The notes beneath the pieces are model-generated. The model saw only the letters and a list, made by a program, of their open reading frames with translations. It had not been told where the DNA came from and ran no database searches. Shown here piece by piece: positions 48,521 through 56,863 of a DNA stretch of 64,000 bases. Positions within the stretch are counted from its first letter, which is position 1; every line of letters begins with the position of its first letter. A program made the position numbers and the translations under genes. This stretch comes from CAYGTO01 sp964352815 (GTDB lineage Bacteria; Pseudomonadota; Alphaproteobacteria; Rickettsiales; UBA3002): the NCBI GenBank assembly GCA_964352815.1, contig CAYGTO010000004.1, forward strand, positions 1 to 64,000. The letters are read 5' to 3'.

Positions 48521-49978
48521 ATGGCCACGACAACGAACTTTAACTTCCCTTTGCTTGAAGCCTCGCAGGCGCAGAAGGAAGTCACGATTAATGAAGCGAT
48601 CACACAGATTGATGCGCAGCTTAACAATGGGTCGGGCAGCGGTGTGGTGCGCCCGAAGAAGGTGGTCACGATCGGTGATAGCATTACGGCGAATGGTGTG
48701 ACGGCGACCGCTGACTCAGTGTATCTGCGCCAGCGCGGCTTTATGAGCTGGCTACAGATTCGCTTAGGTTTCCCCTTTACTTACAATATTGGCTTTGATG
48801 GCACGGATAAGATTGGCCATGATGTCTCGATTTCCGGTGATGGAACAGCAAATATGGCGAGCCGTTTTGCTGCAGATGTGATTGCGAAAAATCCAGACAT
48901 TATCATCATTGAAGGCGGTACGAACGATATTACCGGCGGAGAAACGGCGCCGACTATTATTGCGAATGTGAAGTCGATGATTGATGCAGGTGTGGCGAGC
49001 GGGGCGCTCGTCGCGATCTTCACGATTTTACCGCGCAGTGATATTAATGACCGGGTGCATGGGCTGAGCGATGTTAATTGGAGCGCGGATGGGCGGAAGA
49101 TTCATCATGCGGTGAATCGATGGATCCGTGATTACGCGCATGCGACGAATAATGTGATTTTGCTTGATCCATATGCGCGTTTGTTAGACCCGAGCAGCGC
49201 TGACGGCAATGCGTCGGATGCGGTGAGCTATGACGGTTTGCACCCAACCCCTGAAGGGGCGTATCTCATGGCGGATGTTGCAGTGGAGGCGCTGAAAGAT
49301 GTGGTGTCGCCGCCGCAGCGTCTGAATGTGAGTAAGACCGATATTTATGATGCGACGCACAATGTCTATGGCTCGATTCTGACCAATGGCTATTTTGATG
49401 GTACGGGCGGGACCGCGAGTACTGGCGCGAGCGGCGACATTCCGGACAATTTTTTGCTTGAGCGTTTTACCGGTTCAGTGATTAGTGCGAGCTGCAGCAA
49501 AGTCGCCCGCACGGATGATATTCCAGGTGAGCAATTCCAAATGATCGTCTCCTGCGATGGAACGGGAAGTGGGCTTGGTGAGTTTCGATTCCGTGCTAAC
49601 CCGTTTACTATGACAACCGTCACCGCGGATGAATGGTATGAGGCCAGCGTTGAGATTGAAGTGTCGGCATCTACGAATGGCACGCAGCCGTTGCATGCCG
49701 CATATCTCATGATTCGCGATGTCAGCAGCGGCGGTTATATCGTGCGTTGTTTGAACATCCCGTATGAATATACCGCGCCGTCGCCCGATGTGCATGCCCC
49801 GCTGCCCGATGTGGCGTGGAAAGGGGTGTTGAAAACGCCGCCCATTCAAGCGCAAGGCACAAGCGGGCTACGCTTTAGTGTACATGTTGAAATGGACGAA
49901 GCGAAGAATGATAGTGTCACGATCAAGCTTGCCAATGCGAGCATGCGCCGCCTTGAGGGTGCGCCCAATTTTAACTAA
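48521..49978 (+). CDS. DUF2793-SGNH hydrolase tail-associated protein, 485 aa
   Basis: The start chosen is ATG at 48521 behind AAAGGAGTCCCT. Residues 8-34 (NFPLLEASQAQKEVTINEAI) are the DUF2793 tail-attachment motif. An SGNH/GDSL esterase follows: Ser54 in TIGDSITANG, GGTND at 131-135 and DGLHP with Asp237/His240. The C-terminal 200 residues are a beta-rich, carbohydrate-binding-like module. It likely deacetylates or cleaves surface glycans at the tail tip. Genes of this kind often follow gp15 in GTA/prophage clusters. It is well placed for host recognition. Confidence 0.8.
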   Translation: MATTTNFNFPLLEASQAQKEVTINEAITQIDAQLNNGSGSGVVRPKKVVTIGDSITANGVTATADSVYLRQRGFMSWLQIRLGFPFTYNIGFDGTDKIGHDVSISGDGTANMASRFAADVIAKNPDIIIIEGGTNDITGGETAPTIIANVKSMIDAGVASGALVAIFTILPRSDINDRVHGLSDVNWSADGRKIHHAVNRWIRDYAHATNNVILLDPYARLLDPSSADGNASDAVSYDGLHPTPEGAYLMADVAVEALKDVVSPPQRLNVSKTDIYDATHNVYGSILTNGYFDGTGGTASTGASGDIPDNFLLERFTGSVISASCSKVARTDDIPGEQFQMIVSCDGTGSGLGEFRFRANPFTMTTVTADEWYEASVEIEVSASTNGTQPLHAAYLMIRDVSSGGYIVRCLNIPYEYTAPSPDVHAPLPDVAWKGVLKTPPIQAQGTSGLRFSVHVEMDEAKNDSVTIKLANASMRRLEGAPNFN

Positions 49979-49987
49979 GGAGCGCAT

Positions 49988-50335
49988 ATGCCTGAAAGTT
50001 ATATCAGTGGCTCAGCGCCGCATAAGAAGGCGACCAACGCCGATGTAACGCTCGCACGCTTGCAAGAGATGATGAAATATCTCGCGCGGCAGAGTGAGCA
50101 TACGAATGCACGGCTGGAGTCGATCACTAATTTGCAGGTGATCATCGACCGCAATAACCGTGAGCTGCCGCAGATCAAGCAAGATGTCAACGAAGCGAAA
50201 GAAGGGATGCACGAGATGCGTCGCACGCTAGCGCATTTGCGTTGGTTTTTTATGGGCGTCGGCGCCGCGTTTGGCTTTCTCGGCGGGGCGGTCAGCGAAT
50301 CGGTGCGCGGGGTGTTGAAGGTGGTGCTGGGGTGA
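49988..50335 (+). CDS. Single-pass membrane protein with coiled coil, 115 aa
   Basis: ATG follows AAGGAGCGCAT. Residues 18-85 form a charged helix with heptads (LARLQEMMKYLARQSEHTNA), followed by a C-terminal helix LRWFFMGVGAAFGFLGGAVS and a short basic tail. Layout and position resemble small phage lysis or haemolysin XhlA-like proteins. It is 9 bp after the SGNH gene, so probably in its operon. Confidence 0.65.
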   Translation: MPESYISGSAPHKKATNADVTLARLQEMMKYLARQSEHTNARLESITNLQVIIDRNNRELPQIKQDVNEAKEGMHEMRRTLAHLRWFFMGVGAAFGFLGGAVSESVRGVLKVVLG

Positions 50336-50336
50336 G

Positions 50337-51140
50337 TTAGAGTGCTTTTGCGTAGGCTTCTTCCGCGATCATGCCAAGCGATTCAGCGTCATCTACTTTT
50401 AAACCTGCTCTAATTAAGCGGCCATCAATGAAATCATCTTCACGCTTTCGCGAACGCATGTCGCTAATTCTGGTTCTAAATAACTTTGGTAATGTAGATT
50501 CCGCAACATTGCAGGAACCTTTATTAATACGCTCAATCGCTTCGATAATTGCTTTATCTACGTTCTCGGCATTTTCTTCTGTATGCCTTATTTCAAATGA
50601 CATAAACACAAAGCTACGCACCCGTGTCCAATCGTTTGCGCTACGGTTTCTTGGCTGCATATCTTCTTCAATCGTTTGGCAGATCACCTTTTCTATCGAT
50701 GTATCCAGCAATAAGTCGATGCCCTTATCTTTAGCGGTTTCATCAATGTAAAAGCGGAGCTTCTCTGATACCTGATTTTGTACTTGAGCAGGTGTGAGCG
50801 GCTTTCCTTCTGTAGGATAACGGTTAATGAGGTGGCGCTTATCTGTTTGGAATTCTGCTAACGCATCGACCAAGATGTTTGCTATATCTTCAAAACGGAA
50901 TACTAAGCCAGAAGTGCTTCGTTCTCCGCCATTGCGAAGTTTTTCACGCGTTTGACGTTGTAATTGCTTAATGAGATCAGGGCGCTGCTTCGCGAATGAA
51001 AGAGCGGTTGGATAGAACGCTTCTTTATTGAGTTTTCCTGAGCGCGGGGGAGAACAAAAGTTTTTTGCCGCAAAATCAGCTAATTTGTACAGTGCTTCAC
51101 TGTCCGTAACTTTTGATTGTGAGAAATCGGGCTTATTCAT
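50337..51140 (-). CDS. Unknown soluble protein, 267 aa
   Basis: ATG at 51140 follows TGGAGCTACC. Mostly helical and charged; a segment RTRISDMRSRKREDDFIDGR near the C-terminus is basic-acidic. No signal peptide or membrane helix. It lies between the SGNH operon and the holin on the opposite strand. Its lower GC and AT-rich codons suggest foreign origin. It has a PhoB-type promoter with 10-bp spacing. No family was recognised. Confidence 0.65.
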   Translation of the reverse strand: MNKPDFSQSKVTDSEALYKLADFAAKNFCSPPRSGKLNKEAFYPTALSFAKQRPDLIKQLQRQTREKLRNGGERSTSGLVFRFEDIANILVDALAEFQTDKRHLINRYPTEGKPLTPAQVQNQVSEKLRFYIDETAKDKGIDLLLDTSIEKVICQTIEEDMQPRNRSANDWTRVRSFVFMSFEIRHTEENAENVDKAIIEAIERINKGSCNVAESTLPKLFRTRISDMRSRKREDDFIDGRLIRAGLKVDDAESLGMIAEEAYAKAL

Positions 51141-51167
51141 GGTAGCTCCAACGCTGTTTTCAGAAGT

Positions 51168-51201
51168 TTCATACCAAGCAATTATGTCAGTTTGATGACG
51201 A
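51168..51201 (-). promoter_or_regulatory. PhoB-type promoter, short spacing, for the 267-aa gene
   Basis: On the minus strand TCGTCAT and CTGACAT half-sites (spacer CAAA) are followed after 10 bp by TATGAA. Same arrangement as 14351-14384. Confidence 0.5.
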
Positions 51202-51247
51202 TTTATGATTTTTCTTAATTTTTCTTATTCTTTTATGTGAGGTTCCC

Positions 51248-51697
51248 ATGATTACCCTTCTCGGTGCGGCGCTGGGCTTTGTCAGCGCGGCCTTTCCCGA
51301 ACTGCTCAAGCTCTATCAAGAGACTAAAGACCGCGAGCATGAGCTGCGCATTCTGGATCTGCAGCTGCAGCAGCAATCGCAAGGGCATGATGAACGGCTC
51401 GAAGAAATTCGCGTGGCGGAAGACAGTCAGCAGATGCACGCGCTTTATCAGACCTGGCGCACGAACATTGCCTGGGTCGACGCGCTGAATGGGACGGTGC
51501 GCCCCGTGCTCGCCTATGCGTTCTTCTTGCTATACTTTACAGTGAAATGCATGCAGTTTTCGTTGATTGATTTCGCCGCTCCATTGCCCTGGCAGCTCGC
51601 GACGTTGTGGGGCCCAGAAGACCAAGCGATTTTCGCAGGCATTATCTCATTCTATTATGGCCAACGCGCGATGCGTAAAGTGCGCCAGGGGGGATGA
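51248..51697 (+). CDS. GTA-type 3TM holin, 149 aa
   Basis: ATG follows GAGGTTCCC. An N-terminal hydrophobic segment (residues 1-20) precedes a coiled-coil helix (25-65). Two C-terminal helices lie near residues 88-105 and 120-138, with WVDALNGTVRPVLAYAFFLL matching the GTA_holin_3TM pattern. It would make membrane lesions that let endolysin reach the wall for particle release. The lysozyme start is 1 bp after its stop. Confidence 0.7.
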   Translation: MITLLGAALGFVSAAFPELLKLYQETKDREHELRILDLQLQQQSQGHDERLEEIRVAEDSQQMHALYQTWRTNIAWVDALNGTVRPVLAYAFFLLYFTVKCMQFSLIDFAAPLPWQLATLWGPEDQAIFAGIISFYYGQRAMRKVRQGG

Positions 51698-51698
51698 G

Positions 51699-52151
51699 AT
51701 GGTATCCATTTCCCAATCCGGTCTTGATTTAATTTGTGAGTTTGAGGGGTTTTCGCCGGTGGTTTATGACGATGCGGTTGGGATTCCGACCATTGGTTAT
51801 GGCCATGTGCTGCTCCCTGGTGAGCGGTTTGACGAGCCGATCAGTGAAGCGGAAGGGGTGGCATTGCTGCGCAAGGATGCACAGATTGCGGAGCAGGGCG
51901 TGCGACGAAACATCCATGCGCCCCTGACTCAGGGACAATATGATGCGCTGGTGAGTTTTACCTTTAATCTTGGTTCGGGCGCGTTGCAGCGCTCGACGCT
52001 ACGGCGCAGGGTGAACCGCGGGTCGCATAGCGAAGCGGCGCAAGAATTTCACCGCTGGGTCTATGCGGGAGGGCGCAAGCTTCGCGGGTTGGTCCGCCGC
52101 CGCATGGCAGAATCGCTGATGTATCGTAGTGAATCATCAGGGTTTAGGTGA
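51699..52151 (+). CDS. GH24 lysozyme (endolysin), 150 aa
   Basis: The start chosen is ATG at 51699, one base after the holin stop. EGFSPVVYDDAVGIPTIGYG has the catalytic Glu16, Asp25 and Thr31 set of T4-lysozyme-like muramidases; SFTFNLGSGALQRSTLRRRV is the second conserved block. No signal peptide, so export depends on the holin. The pair makes a normal release cassette next to the tail genes. Confidence 0.9.
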   Translation: MVSISQSGLDLICEFEGFSPVVYDDAVGIPTIGYGHVLLPGERFDEPISEAEGVALLRKDAQIAEQGVRRNIHAPLTQGQYDALVSFTFNLGSGALQRSTLRRRVNRGSHSEAAQEFHRWVYAGGRKLRGLVRRRMAESLMYRSESSGFR

Positions 52152-52196
52152 AAGGTTCAGAGGGGGTTGCTACAACCAAAAACCGATTCCCTGCAA

Positions 52197-52241
52197 CCTT
52201 CATAAAAGTGTCATCTTTCTGCGTGCGCGTTTTGCTATAAT
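52197..52241 (+). promoter_or_regulatory. PhoB-box promoter for the 143-aa gene
   Basis: CCTTCAT and GTGTCAT half-sites (spacer AAAA) followed after 21 bp by TATAAT at 52236-52241. Confidence 0.7.
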
Positions 52242-52263
52242 GGTTCTAAGGATAGGAATGATT

Positions 52264-52695
52264 ATGGGTATGACTAACGATATTCTAAGAGACATTCGTC
52301 ACCTTGATCCGAAGATGGAACAGGATTTCTATGCCTATTGGAACGCTAAAGATGGCGGGAATTGGGTTTTGAATCGCCTGAAAGCGGGTCATGAAACCTT
52401 TAAACATGGGCCGGGTCTGAATGTTGCGATGAAAGTCGCTGGCGTCGGGCTTGGCGCAGCGCTAACGGCTTATGGAATGGGGCATGTTTTCCAAGGGTTT
52501 AGCGATCGTCCCAAAGCCAATGTCACCCATGAGGGCACGAGCTGGGAACAGATCTTTTTTGGCGGGGTTGCGGTGATTACCGGGATGACTCTGGCTACGG
52601 TTGCTTATACCTCCCCTGCGGCACGTGCGGGCACGCAAGAAGCCAGCCGGCTGATGGAAGAAGTGCTTGCTATGAGTAAACAAGCAGCACGTTAA
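52264..52695 (+). CDS. Membrane-associated protein, 143 aa, paralogous to the end of the 341-aa protein
   Basis: The start chosen is ATG at 52264 behind TAGGAATGATT; the next ATG (52270) is possible. Two hydrophobic helices lie near residues 55-76 and 97-120. The stretch AMKVAGVGLGAALTAYGMGH resembles AVSVAGVGFLGDAILRGTN of the 341-aa protein, with similar second helices after a charged loop. No signal peptide. It is driven by a PhoB-type promoter. Function unknown. Confidence 0.65.
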   Translation: MGMTNDILRDIRHLDPKMEQDFYAYWNAKDGGNWVLNRLKAGHETFKHGPGLNVAMKVAGVGLGAALTAYGMGHVFQGFSDRPKANVTHEGTSWEQIFFGGVAVITGMTLATVAYTSPAARAGTQEASRLMEEVLAMSKQAAR

Positions 52696-52737
52696 GCCTT
52701 TATTTTTCATTGTTTTTATTCGCCTACTTTTCCTACA

Positions 52738-52783
52738 ACTTCATAAAACTGTCACACATCTATCCCTTTTCTTGGCCTATAAT
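52738..52783 (+). promoter_or_regulatory. PhoB-box promoter for the 341-aa gene
   Basis: ACTTCAT and CTGTCAC half-sites (spacer AAAA) followed after 22 bp by TATAAT at 52778-52783. The start is 34 bp beyond. Confidence 0.75.
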
Positions 52784-52817
52784 GAAGGCTGAACATAGAG
52801 GAATAGTGTGAGGAATC

Positions 52818-53843
52818 ATGAGCACGGATAACAGTACGTCACCCAAAAATTACGCTACCCTGAGCGAAGCGCTTGAGGGCGAGGAGGGAGCGTATAAAGC
52901 GATTTTTGAGCTGGAAGGGAAAGCTGGTGAGACTACAACGTTCATTGCAGAAGCGCTCACTAATGCGAATTTGGTAAAGGGTGTCGATCGTTCTGTTCAA
53001 CAAACAAAATTAGAAAAAGCCTATTCGGAATTATTGACCAAGGCGGAAAACCAGAAAGCGGTGCTCGAAGAAGCGGCGCAAGGCATGGTGGACACGGTAG
53101 GCGCGAATCACAAAGGGGATTTGTCAGCATTTTTGCGTGAGCATGTAAAGAAAACCAATGAAGCGCTCGCGCCTTACGAGAAACAGCTGGGTGAATTCAA
53201 GACTGTTCTAGAGGGCCTGAAAGATACGAAGGAGCCACTCACCGAGGAAGCGTTTACGAAGGTAACGAAGCCGCTCATTGAGGGCGCAGAGGCATTGGTA
53301 GCCGGTGCGGCGCAACATGCTAGCCGTTCAAAACTCGCACTTGCTGCAGAAAGCATGAGACAGCTCGATCTGAAAAAAGTAAAAGGCGATGAGCTAAAAA
53401 ACGCGAAGAACGCCATTGTCGAAGCCGCTGGATTGCATCTCGGAGAGGGCGCGCTTTTTACTGACGCGGAACAAGCTGTGAAGTATATTGAAACGGCTCC
53501 GGGTATGGCCGGTCGTCTGCGTAGTAACGTTTTACTTGCAGATGGTAAGACATTTGACGGTATCAAACGCACGGCGCATGAAGTGTTTGGTAATCCGCTA
53601 GAAACATTCAACCCGACAAAAGCCTATGAGCGTGGTACAGAATTGCTTGAAGCAGGAAAGAATCGCTGGGCAAAACTTGGAAACACGGCCGTGTCTGTTG
53701 CCGGTGTTGGCTTCTTAGGTGATGCCATCTTGCGCGGCACAAACCGCGAAGGTGAAGAGCGCAGCACACCAGGCCGTATGGTTGAAGCAGCGATTGGTCT
53801 CGGCGCGATTGCTGCACCAATGCTTGGCCGCGTGAAGATCTAA
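52818..53843 (+). CDS. Helical protein with C-terminal membrane hairpin, 341 aa
   Basis: ATG follows GAGGAATC. Residues 1-270 are soluble, charged and helical with E/K/A-rich heptads. Residues 288-305 and 320-338 form a small-residue membrane hairpin similar to that of the 143-aa protein. No signal peptide. The arrangement (long helical body, terminal hairpin) would suit a protein displayed from or inserted into a membrane. Function unknown. PhoB-type promoter. Confidence 0.7.
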   Translation: MSTDNSTSPKNYATLSEALEGEEGAYKAIFELEGKAGETTTFIAEALTNANLVKGVDRSVQQTKLEKAYSELLTKAENQKAVLEEAAQGMVDTVGANHKGDLSAFLREHVKKTNEALAPYEKQLGEFKTVLEGLKDTKEPLTEEAFTKVTKPLIEGAEALVAGAAQHASRSKLALAAESMRQLDLKKVKGDELKNAKNAIVEAAGLHLGEGALFTDAEQAVKYIETAPGMAGRLRSNVLLADGKTFDGIKRTAHEVFGNPLETFNPTKAYERGTELLEAGKNRWAKLGNTAVSVAGVGFLGDAILRGTNREGEERSTPGRMVEAAIGLGAIAAPMLGRVKI

Positions 53844-53861
53844 TTTCTTACTATTACCAAT

Positions 53862-53963
53862 GTCATTCCCTGAATTTTTTCGTAGGAAAAATTCTAAGGG
53901 AATCCAGTGAGGCTGGTTGATTCTGGATTACCTTAGAATTGCAAGTGCAATTCAGGTAATGAC
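53862..53963. repeat. R7-type palindromic repeat
   Basis: GTCATTCCCTGAATTTTTTC and AATTCAGGTAATGAC arms; AAATTCTAAGGGAATCCAG and CTGGATTACCTTAGAATT inside. It separates the 341-aa gene from convergent hflX. Confidence 0.7.
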
Positions 53964-53978
53964 ACCGTTATAAAACGC

Positions 53979-55430
53979 TTATTCCTCTTTCCACGGAATC
54001 ACGTTACTCTCATCTTCCTCTTTTTCATTGGGCGTGCTCGTTTGCGTGAACTCATGCGCCAGCGCTTTGCTCATCCGCACGCGCAGCACCTGCATCCCAT
54101 TATCGAGCGCATCATGATCGAGCACATGCGCGTGGCTATATAGCCATGAGACGCGCTTCTGGTCCGATGGCGGAATGCGCAGGCTCATCTCTTCAAAACA
54201 CACATCCGTCACCCTCTGGTCAATCGCCGCGCGCAGCGTGTCGATGCCTTCGCTGGTAATCGCGGAGACGGGGATGGGGGAGATCTCGTCATTCTGAGGG
54301 AACGAAGTGACCGAAGAATCTCCTTGCGTGCGACTCGATAGATCCTTCGCCTGTGGCTCAGGATGACATGCCTCTACTGCCTCGCGAAATGGTTCTTCTT
54401 CCAGCATCTCCAGCGGCTCTTCGAGCAAATCAATCTTATTCCACACTTCAATCACTGGCGGCAAGGGCTGCTCGCCAAACACATCCTTCAGCACCGCCTC
54501 CACATCGGCTTTTTGTGCGTCGCTGTCGCGGCTCGCAATGTCGCGCACATGCAGGATAATATCGGCATGAGTGACCTCTTCTAGCGTCGCGCGGAAGGCG
54601 GCAATCAGCTCGGTCGGAAGGTCGGAAATAAAGCCCACCGTGTCCGAGAGCAGCGGCGTAATCCCGGAGGGCAGGCGAATCCGGCGAATGGTCGGATCGA
54701 GTGTGGCGAAGAGCTGATCTTCCGCCATCACTTTCGCGCCCGTCAGCCGGTTAAACAGCGTCGACTTCCCGGCATTGGTATAGCCCGCGAGCGCCACGGT
54801 TGGGTAGGGGACGGCGTCGCGTTTTTTGCGGTGTAGCCCGCGCGTGCGTTCCACTTTCTCAAGCTGCTTTTTGATCAGCGTAATCCGATCGCGAATCATC
54901 CGCCGATCCAGCTCGATCTGTGACTCGCCAGGGCCACCAATAAAGCCGAGGCCACCGCGTTGGCGCTCAAGGTGGGTCCAGCTTTTCACTAGGCGCGACT
55001 TTTGATATTCCAGTGCCGCCAGCTCGACTTGAAGCTGACCTTCGCGCGTTTGTGCGCGCTCACCGAAAATTTCCAAAATAAGCGCGGTGCGGTCAATGAC
55101 TTTGCAGGACGTCTCGCGTTCGAGATTACGCTGCTGCAAGGGGCTGAGCGCATGATTGACGATGATCACATCGGTGTTATGCGCTTTAGCATCGGCCGCC
55201 AAATTCTCGACTTGCCCACCGCCGATCAGCGTGGAAGGGCGAACTTTGGAGGGGCGAAAAATATGCGCCGCATCGATGGTGAGATGAATAGCTTCGGCCA
55301 GGCCGACCGCTTCTTCAAGCGCCAGGGTAGGCTCACGTTGGTTTAATTTCTTTCCTTGATTAGGTAAAACGGGATGCACCACGATAGCCGATCTATCGTG
55401 ACCTGAATCATGCTCAATAGGCTGTCCCAA
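53979..55430 (-). CDS. hflX: GTPase HflX with in-frame R4 insert, 483 aa
   Basis: The N-terminal HflX domain (RPSTLIGGGQVENLA near residues 64-79) and the GFIGGPGESQIELDRRMIRD motif (162-181) precede a G domain with G1 GYTNAGKST (216-224), G3 DTVG (263-266) and G4 NKID (331-334). HflX binds 50S and 70S ribosomes and splits stalled or heat-damaged ones. Between G4 and G5 (SA, 389-390), residues 355-381 (CHPEPQAKDLSSRTQGDSSV...) are encoded by an R4 palindromic repeat. The tail after G5 is normal. It lies 8 bp downstream of hfq, the common arrangement. Confidence 0.95.
   Translation of the reverse strand: MGQPIEHDSGHDRSAIVVHPVLPNQGKKLNQREPTLALEEAVGLAEAIHLTIDAAHIFRPSKVRPSTLIGGGQVENLAADAKAHNTDVIIVNHALSPLQQRNLERETSCKVIDRTALILEIFGERAQTREGQLQVELAALEYQKSRLVKSWTHLERQRGGLGFIGGPGESQIELDRRMIRDRITLIKKQLEKVERTRGLHRKKRDAVPYPTVALAGYTNAGKSTLFNRLTGAKVMAEDQLFATLDPTIRRIRLPSGITPLLSDTVGFISDLPTELIAAFRATLEEVTHADIILHVRDIASRDSDAQKADVEAVLKDVFGEQPLPPVIEVWNKIDLLEEPLEMLEEEPFREAVEACHPEPQAKDLSSRTQGDSSVTSFPQNDEISPIPVSAITSEGIDTLRAAIDQRVTDVCFEEMSLRIPPSDQKRVSWLYSHAHVLDHDALDNGMQVLRVRMSKALAHEFTQTSTPNEKEEDESNVIPWKEE
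54298..54368. repeat. R4 repeat inside hflX
   Basis: GTCATTCTGAGGG and GCTCAGGATGAC-type arms around GATAGATCCTTCGCCTG. It is translated on the minus strand as HPEPQAKDLSS. Three more copies lie in valS. Confidence 0.85.
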
Positions 55431-55438
55431 AGGGTGAG

Positions 55439-55732
55439 TTAGCCCGCGTCTGGCGCGGCAGGCGCAGCACCTTCTGCAGGCGCACCTTCTTCTACCTCTT
55501 TACCATCTGGCGTGTACAGGCTGATATTCTGCGATGGAACGATGGTGGCAATCGCATGCTTATAGACCAGCTGCACTTGCGGGCTGCGGCGCAGCACGAG
55601 GCAGAAATTATCGAATCCAGTAATGTTGCCCTGAAGCTTGACTCCGCTGGTCAAGAACACAGTGACCGGCACTTTTTCTTTGCGAAGCGTGTTAAGGAAG
55701 ACGTCTTGTACGTTTTGATTTTTATCTGCCAT
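55439..55732 (-). CDS. hfq: RNA chaperone Hfq, 97 aa
   Basis: Sm1 motif (VTVFLTSGVKLQGNITGFDN, residues 23-42) and Sm2 motif (YKHAIATIVPS, near 57-67) are complete, with Gln8-region helix NVQDVFLNTLRKEK. The C-terminal 22 residues are an acidic A/P/G/E tail. Hfq hexamers pair small RNAs with mRNAs in the cytoplasm. It is first in an hfq-hflX operon. ATG is preceded by AGGGGCCCTC. Confidence 0.97.
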   Translation of the reverse strand: MADKNQNVQDVFLNTLRKEKVPVTVFLTSGVKLQGNITGFDNFCLVLRRSPQVQLVYKHAIATIVPSQNISLYTPDGKEVEEGAPAEGAAPAAPDAG

Positions 55733-55835
55733 GAGGGCCCCTGTTGCTATTTTCTTTTGTGTATACCCGTCCGAATGGAAAAAGCAACGGGAATCTCAGG
55801 CTTTTTCCGTGGTTTTCCCGGTTGAGGCGATTTAC

Positions 55836-56534
55836 TTACACAAATCGTGCCATTTCAGCGAGCGAGTGGCTGGCGAGGCCTTGATAATGCGCTTCATCAG
55901 TGTCCGTTCCAGGGGCCTCGGGTGTCGCAGGAAGGGCGGCGGCCGATTTGGCGCGCTCGGCTTCGATGATTTGCTTAATCTGAGTGAACGCGCTGTAACC
56001 GTCATCATCTTGGCTATTATCTACGACATGATCATAATCGGCGCCTTGCTCTTTGCGGTTTTCGTAATCGGCCATCCGTCTTTCTAGGTTTTCTAGGTCC
56101 ATTTCTGGCTCTCGTTTCAAAAGTCGATTACGCAATGTCTGGGGGTTATTCACATCAATGTAAATCCCAACGACTTGATCACTAAATTGCTCTTTCAACG
56201 CTTGATAGCCTTGATAATCGACCTCAACAATGACATCCTTTCCATTTGCGAGGGTTTGTATCACTTGCGGCTTTGGCGTCCCGTAATAATTTCCGAACAC
56301 TTCTGCATACTCCAGAAAATCTCCGTTTCTGACCATCGCTTCAAACTCTTCACGTGTTTTGAAGAAATAGGTTTCCCCTTCTTTTTCGCCTGGCCTTTTG
56401 GGACGCGTTGTTGCAGAGACAGAAAACTGAATGTTAGAAAGCTCATCCGTTAAAAATTTACACATTGTGTTTTTCCCACCGCCCGAAGGGGCGTGGAACA
56501 CATATATTTTCCCGCGTGGTGCTGTTTCATTCAT
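55836..56534 (-). CDS. gmk: Guanylate kinase-like protein, 232 aa, altered Walker A
   Basis: Order and motifs match guanylate kinase: P-loop HAPSGGGKNT (residues 14-23), ATTRPKRPGEKEGETYFF (GMP binding, 41-58), EYAEVFGNYYGTPK and VIVEVDYQGYQALKEQ. The reaction is ATP + GMP to ADP + GDP. The Walker A Ser that follows Lys is Asn here (GKN-T), which is unusual because it ligates Mg2+. The C-terminus has a 40-residue extension. A PhoB-type promoter drives it, unlike a housekeeping gene. It could be a divergent or second Gmk, so the symbol is tentative. Confidence 0.75.
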   Translation of the reverse strand: MNETAPRGKIYVFHAPSGGGKNTMCKFLTDELSNIQFSVSATTRPKRPGEKEGETYFFKTREEFEAMVRNGDFLEYAEVFGNYYGTPKPQVIQTLANGKDVIVEVDYQGYQALKEQFSDQVVGIYIDVNNPQTLRNRLLKREPEMDLENLERRMADYENRKEQGADYDHVVDNSQDDDGYSAFTQIKQIIEAERAKSAAALPATPEAPGTDTDEAHYQGLASHSLAEMARFV

Positions 56535-56562
56535 TTCTCATCTCCACATATTTCTAGCACCT

Positions 56563-56608
56563 GTCATAGCGCAAGTAATTGGGGGTGTGCGTGACAATTG
56601 TGTGAAGG
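56563..56608 (-). promoter_or_regulatory. PhoB-box promoter for the guanylate-kinase-like gene
   Basis: On the minus strand CCTTCAC and TTGTCAC half-sites (spacer ACAA) followed after 22 bp by TATGAC (56568-56563). The start codon is 29 bp beyond. Confidence 0.65.
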
Positions 56609-56778
56609 TTGAAGCGGCAGTCTGTATCAAAGCAGGATTTTATGGCCATTCTTCGTATAAGGCATGTGTCTAAGCTAATTGAGAGGGTCACCTGCTGCTA
56701 TATGTTTCATATCGGCTCGGTACACTTCCCGCTTCGCTCTTCGAGCTATGCAGGACAAGCGCCATGTAAGTTATGTGT

Positions 56779-56857
56779 CGAGGCCAGCAGGCCGAGCCTT
56801 TAGTCGACGAAGTCGTCAGGCTCATCGCGAAGGTCAGTAGACCGGAGCGGGAGAAAA
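56779..56857. repeat. R5 palindromic repeat abutting a PhoB-type promoter
   Basis: CGAGGCCAGCAGGCCGAGCC, TTTAGTCGACGAAGTCGTCA and GAGCGGGAGAAAATGC; the PhoB-type box starts 6 bp beyond. Confidence 0.7.
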
Positions 56858-56863
56858 TGCAAA

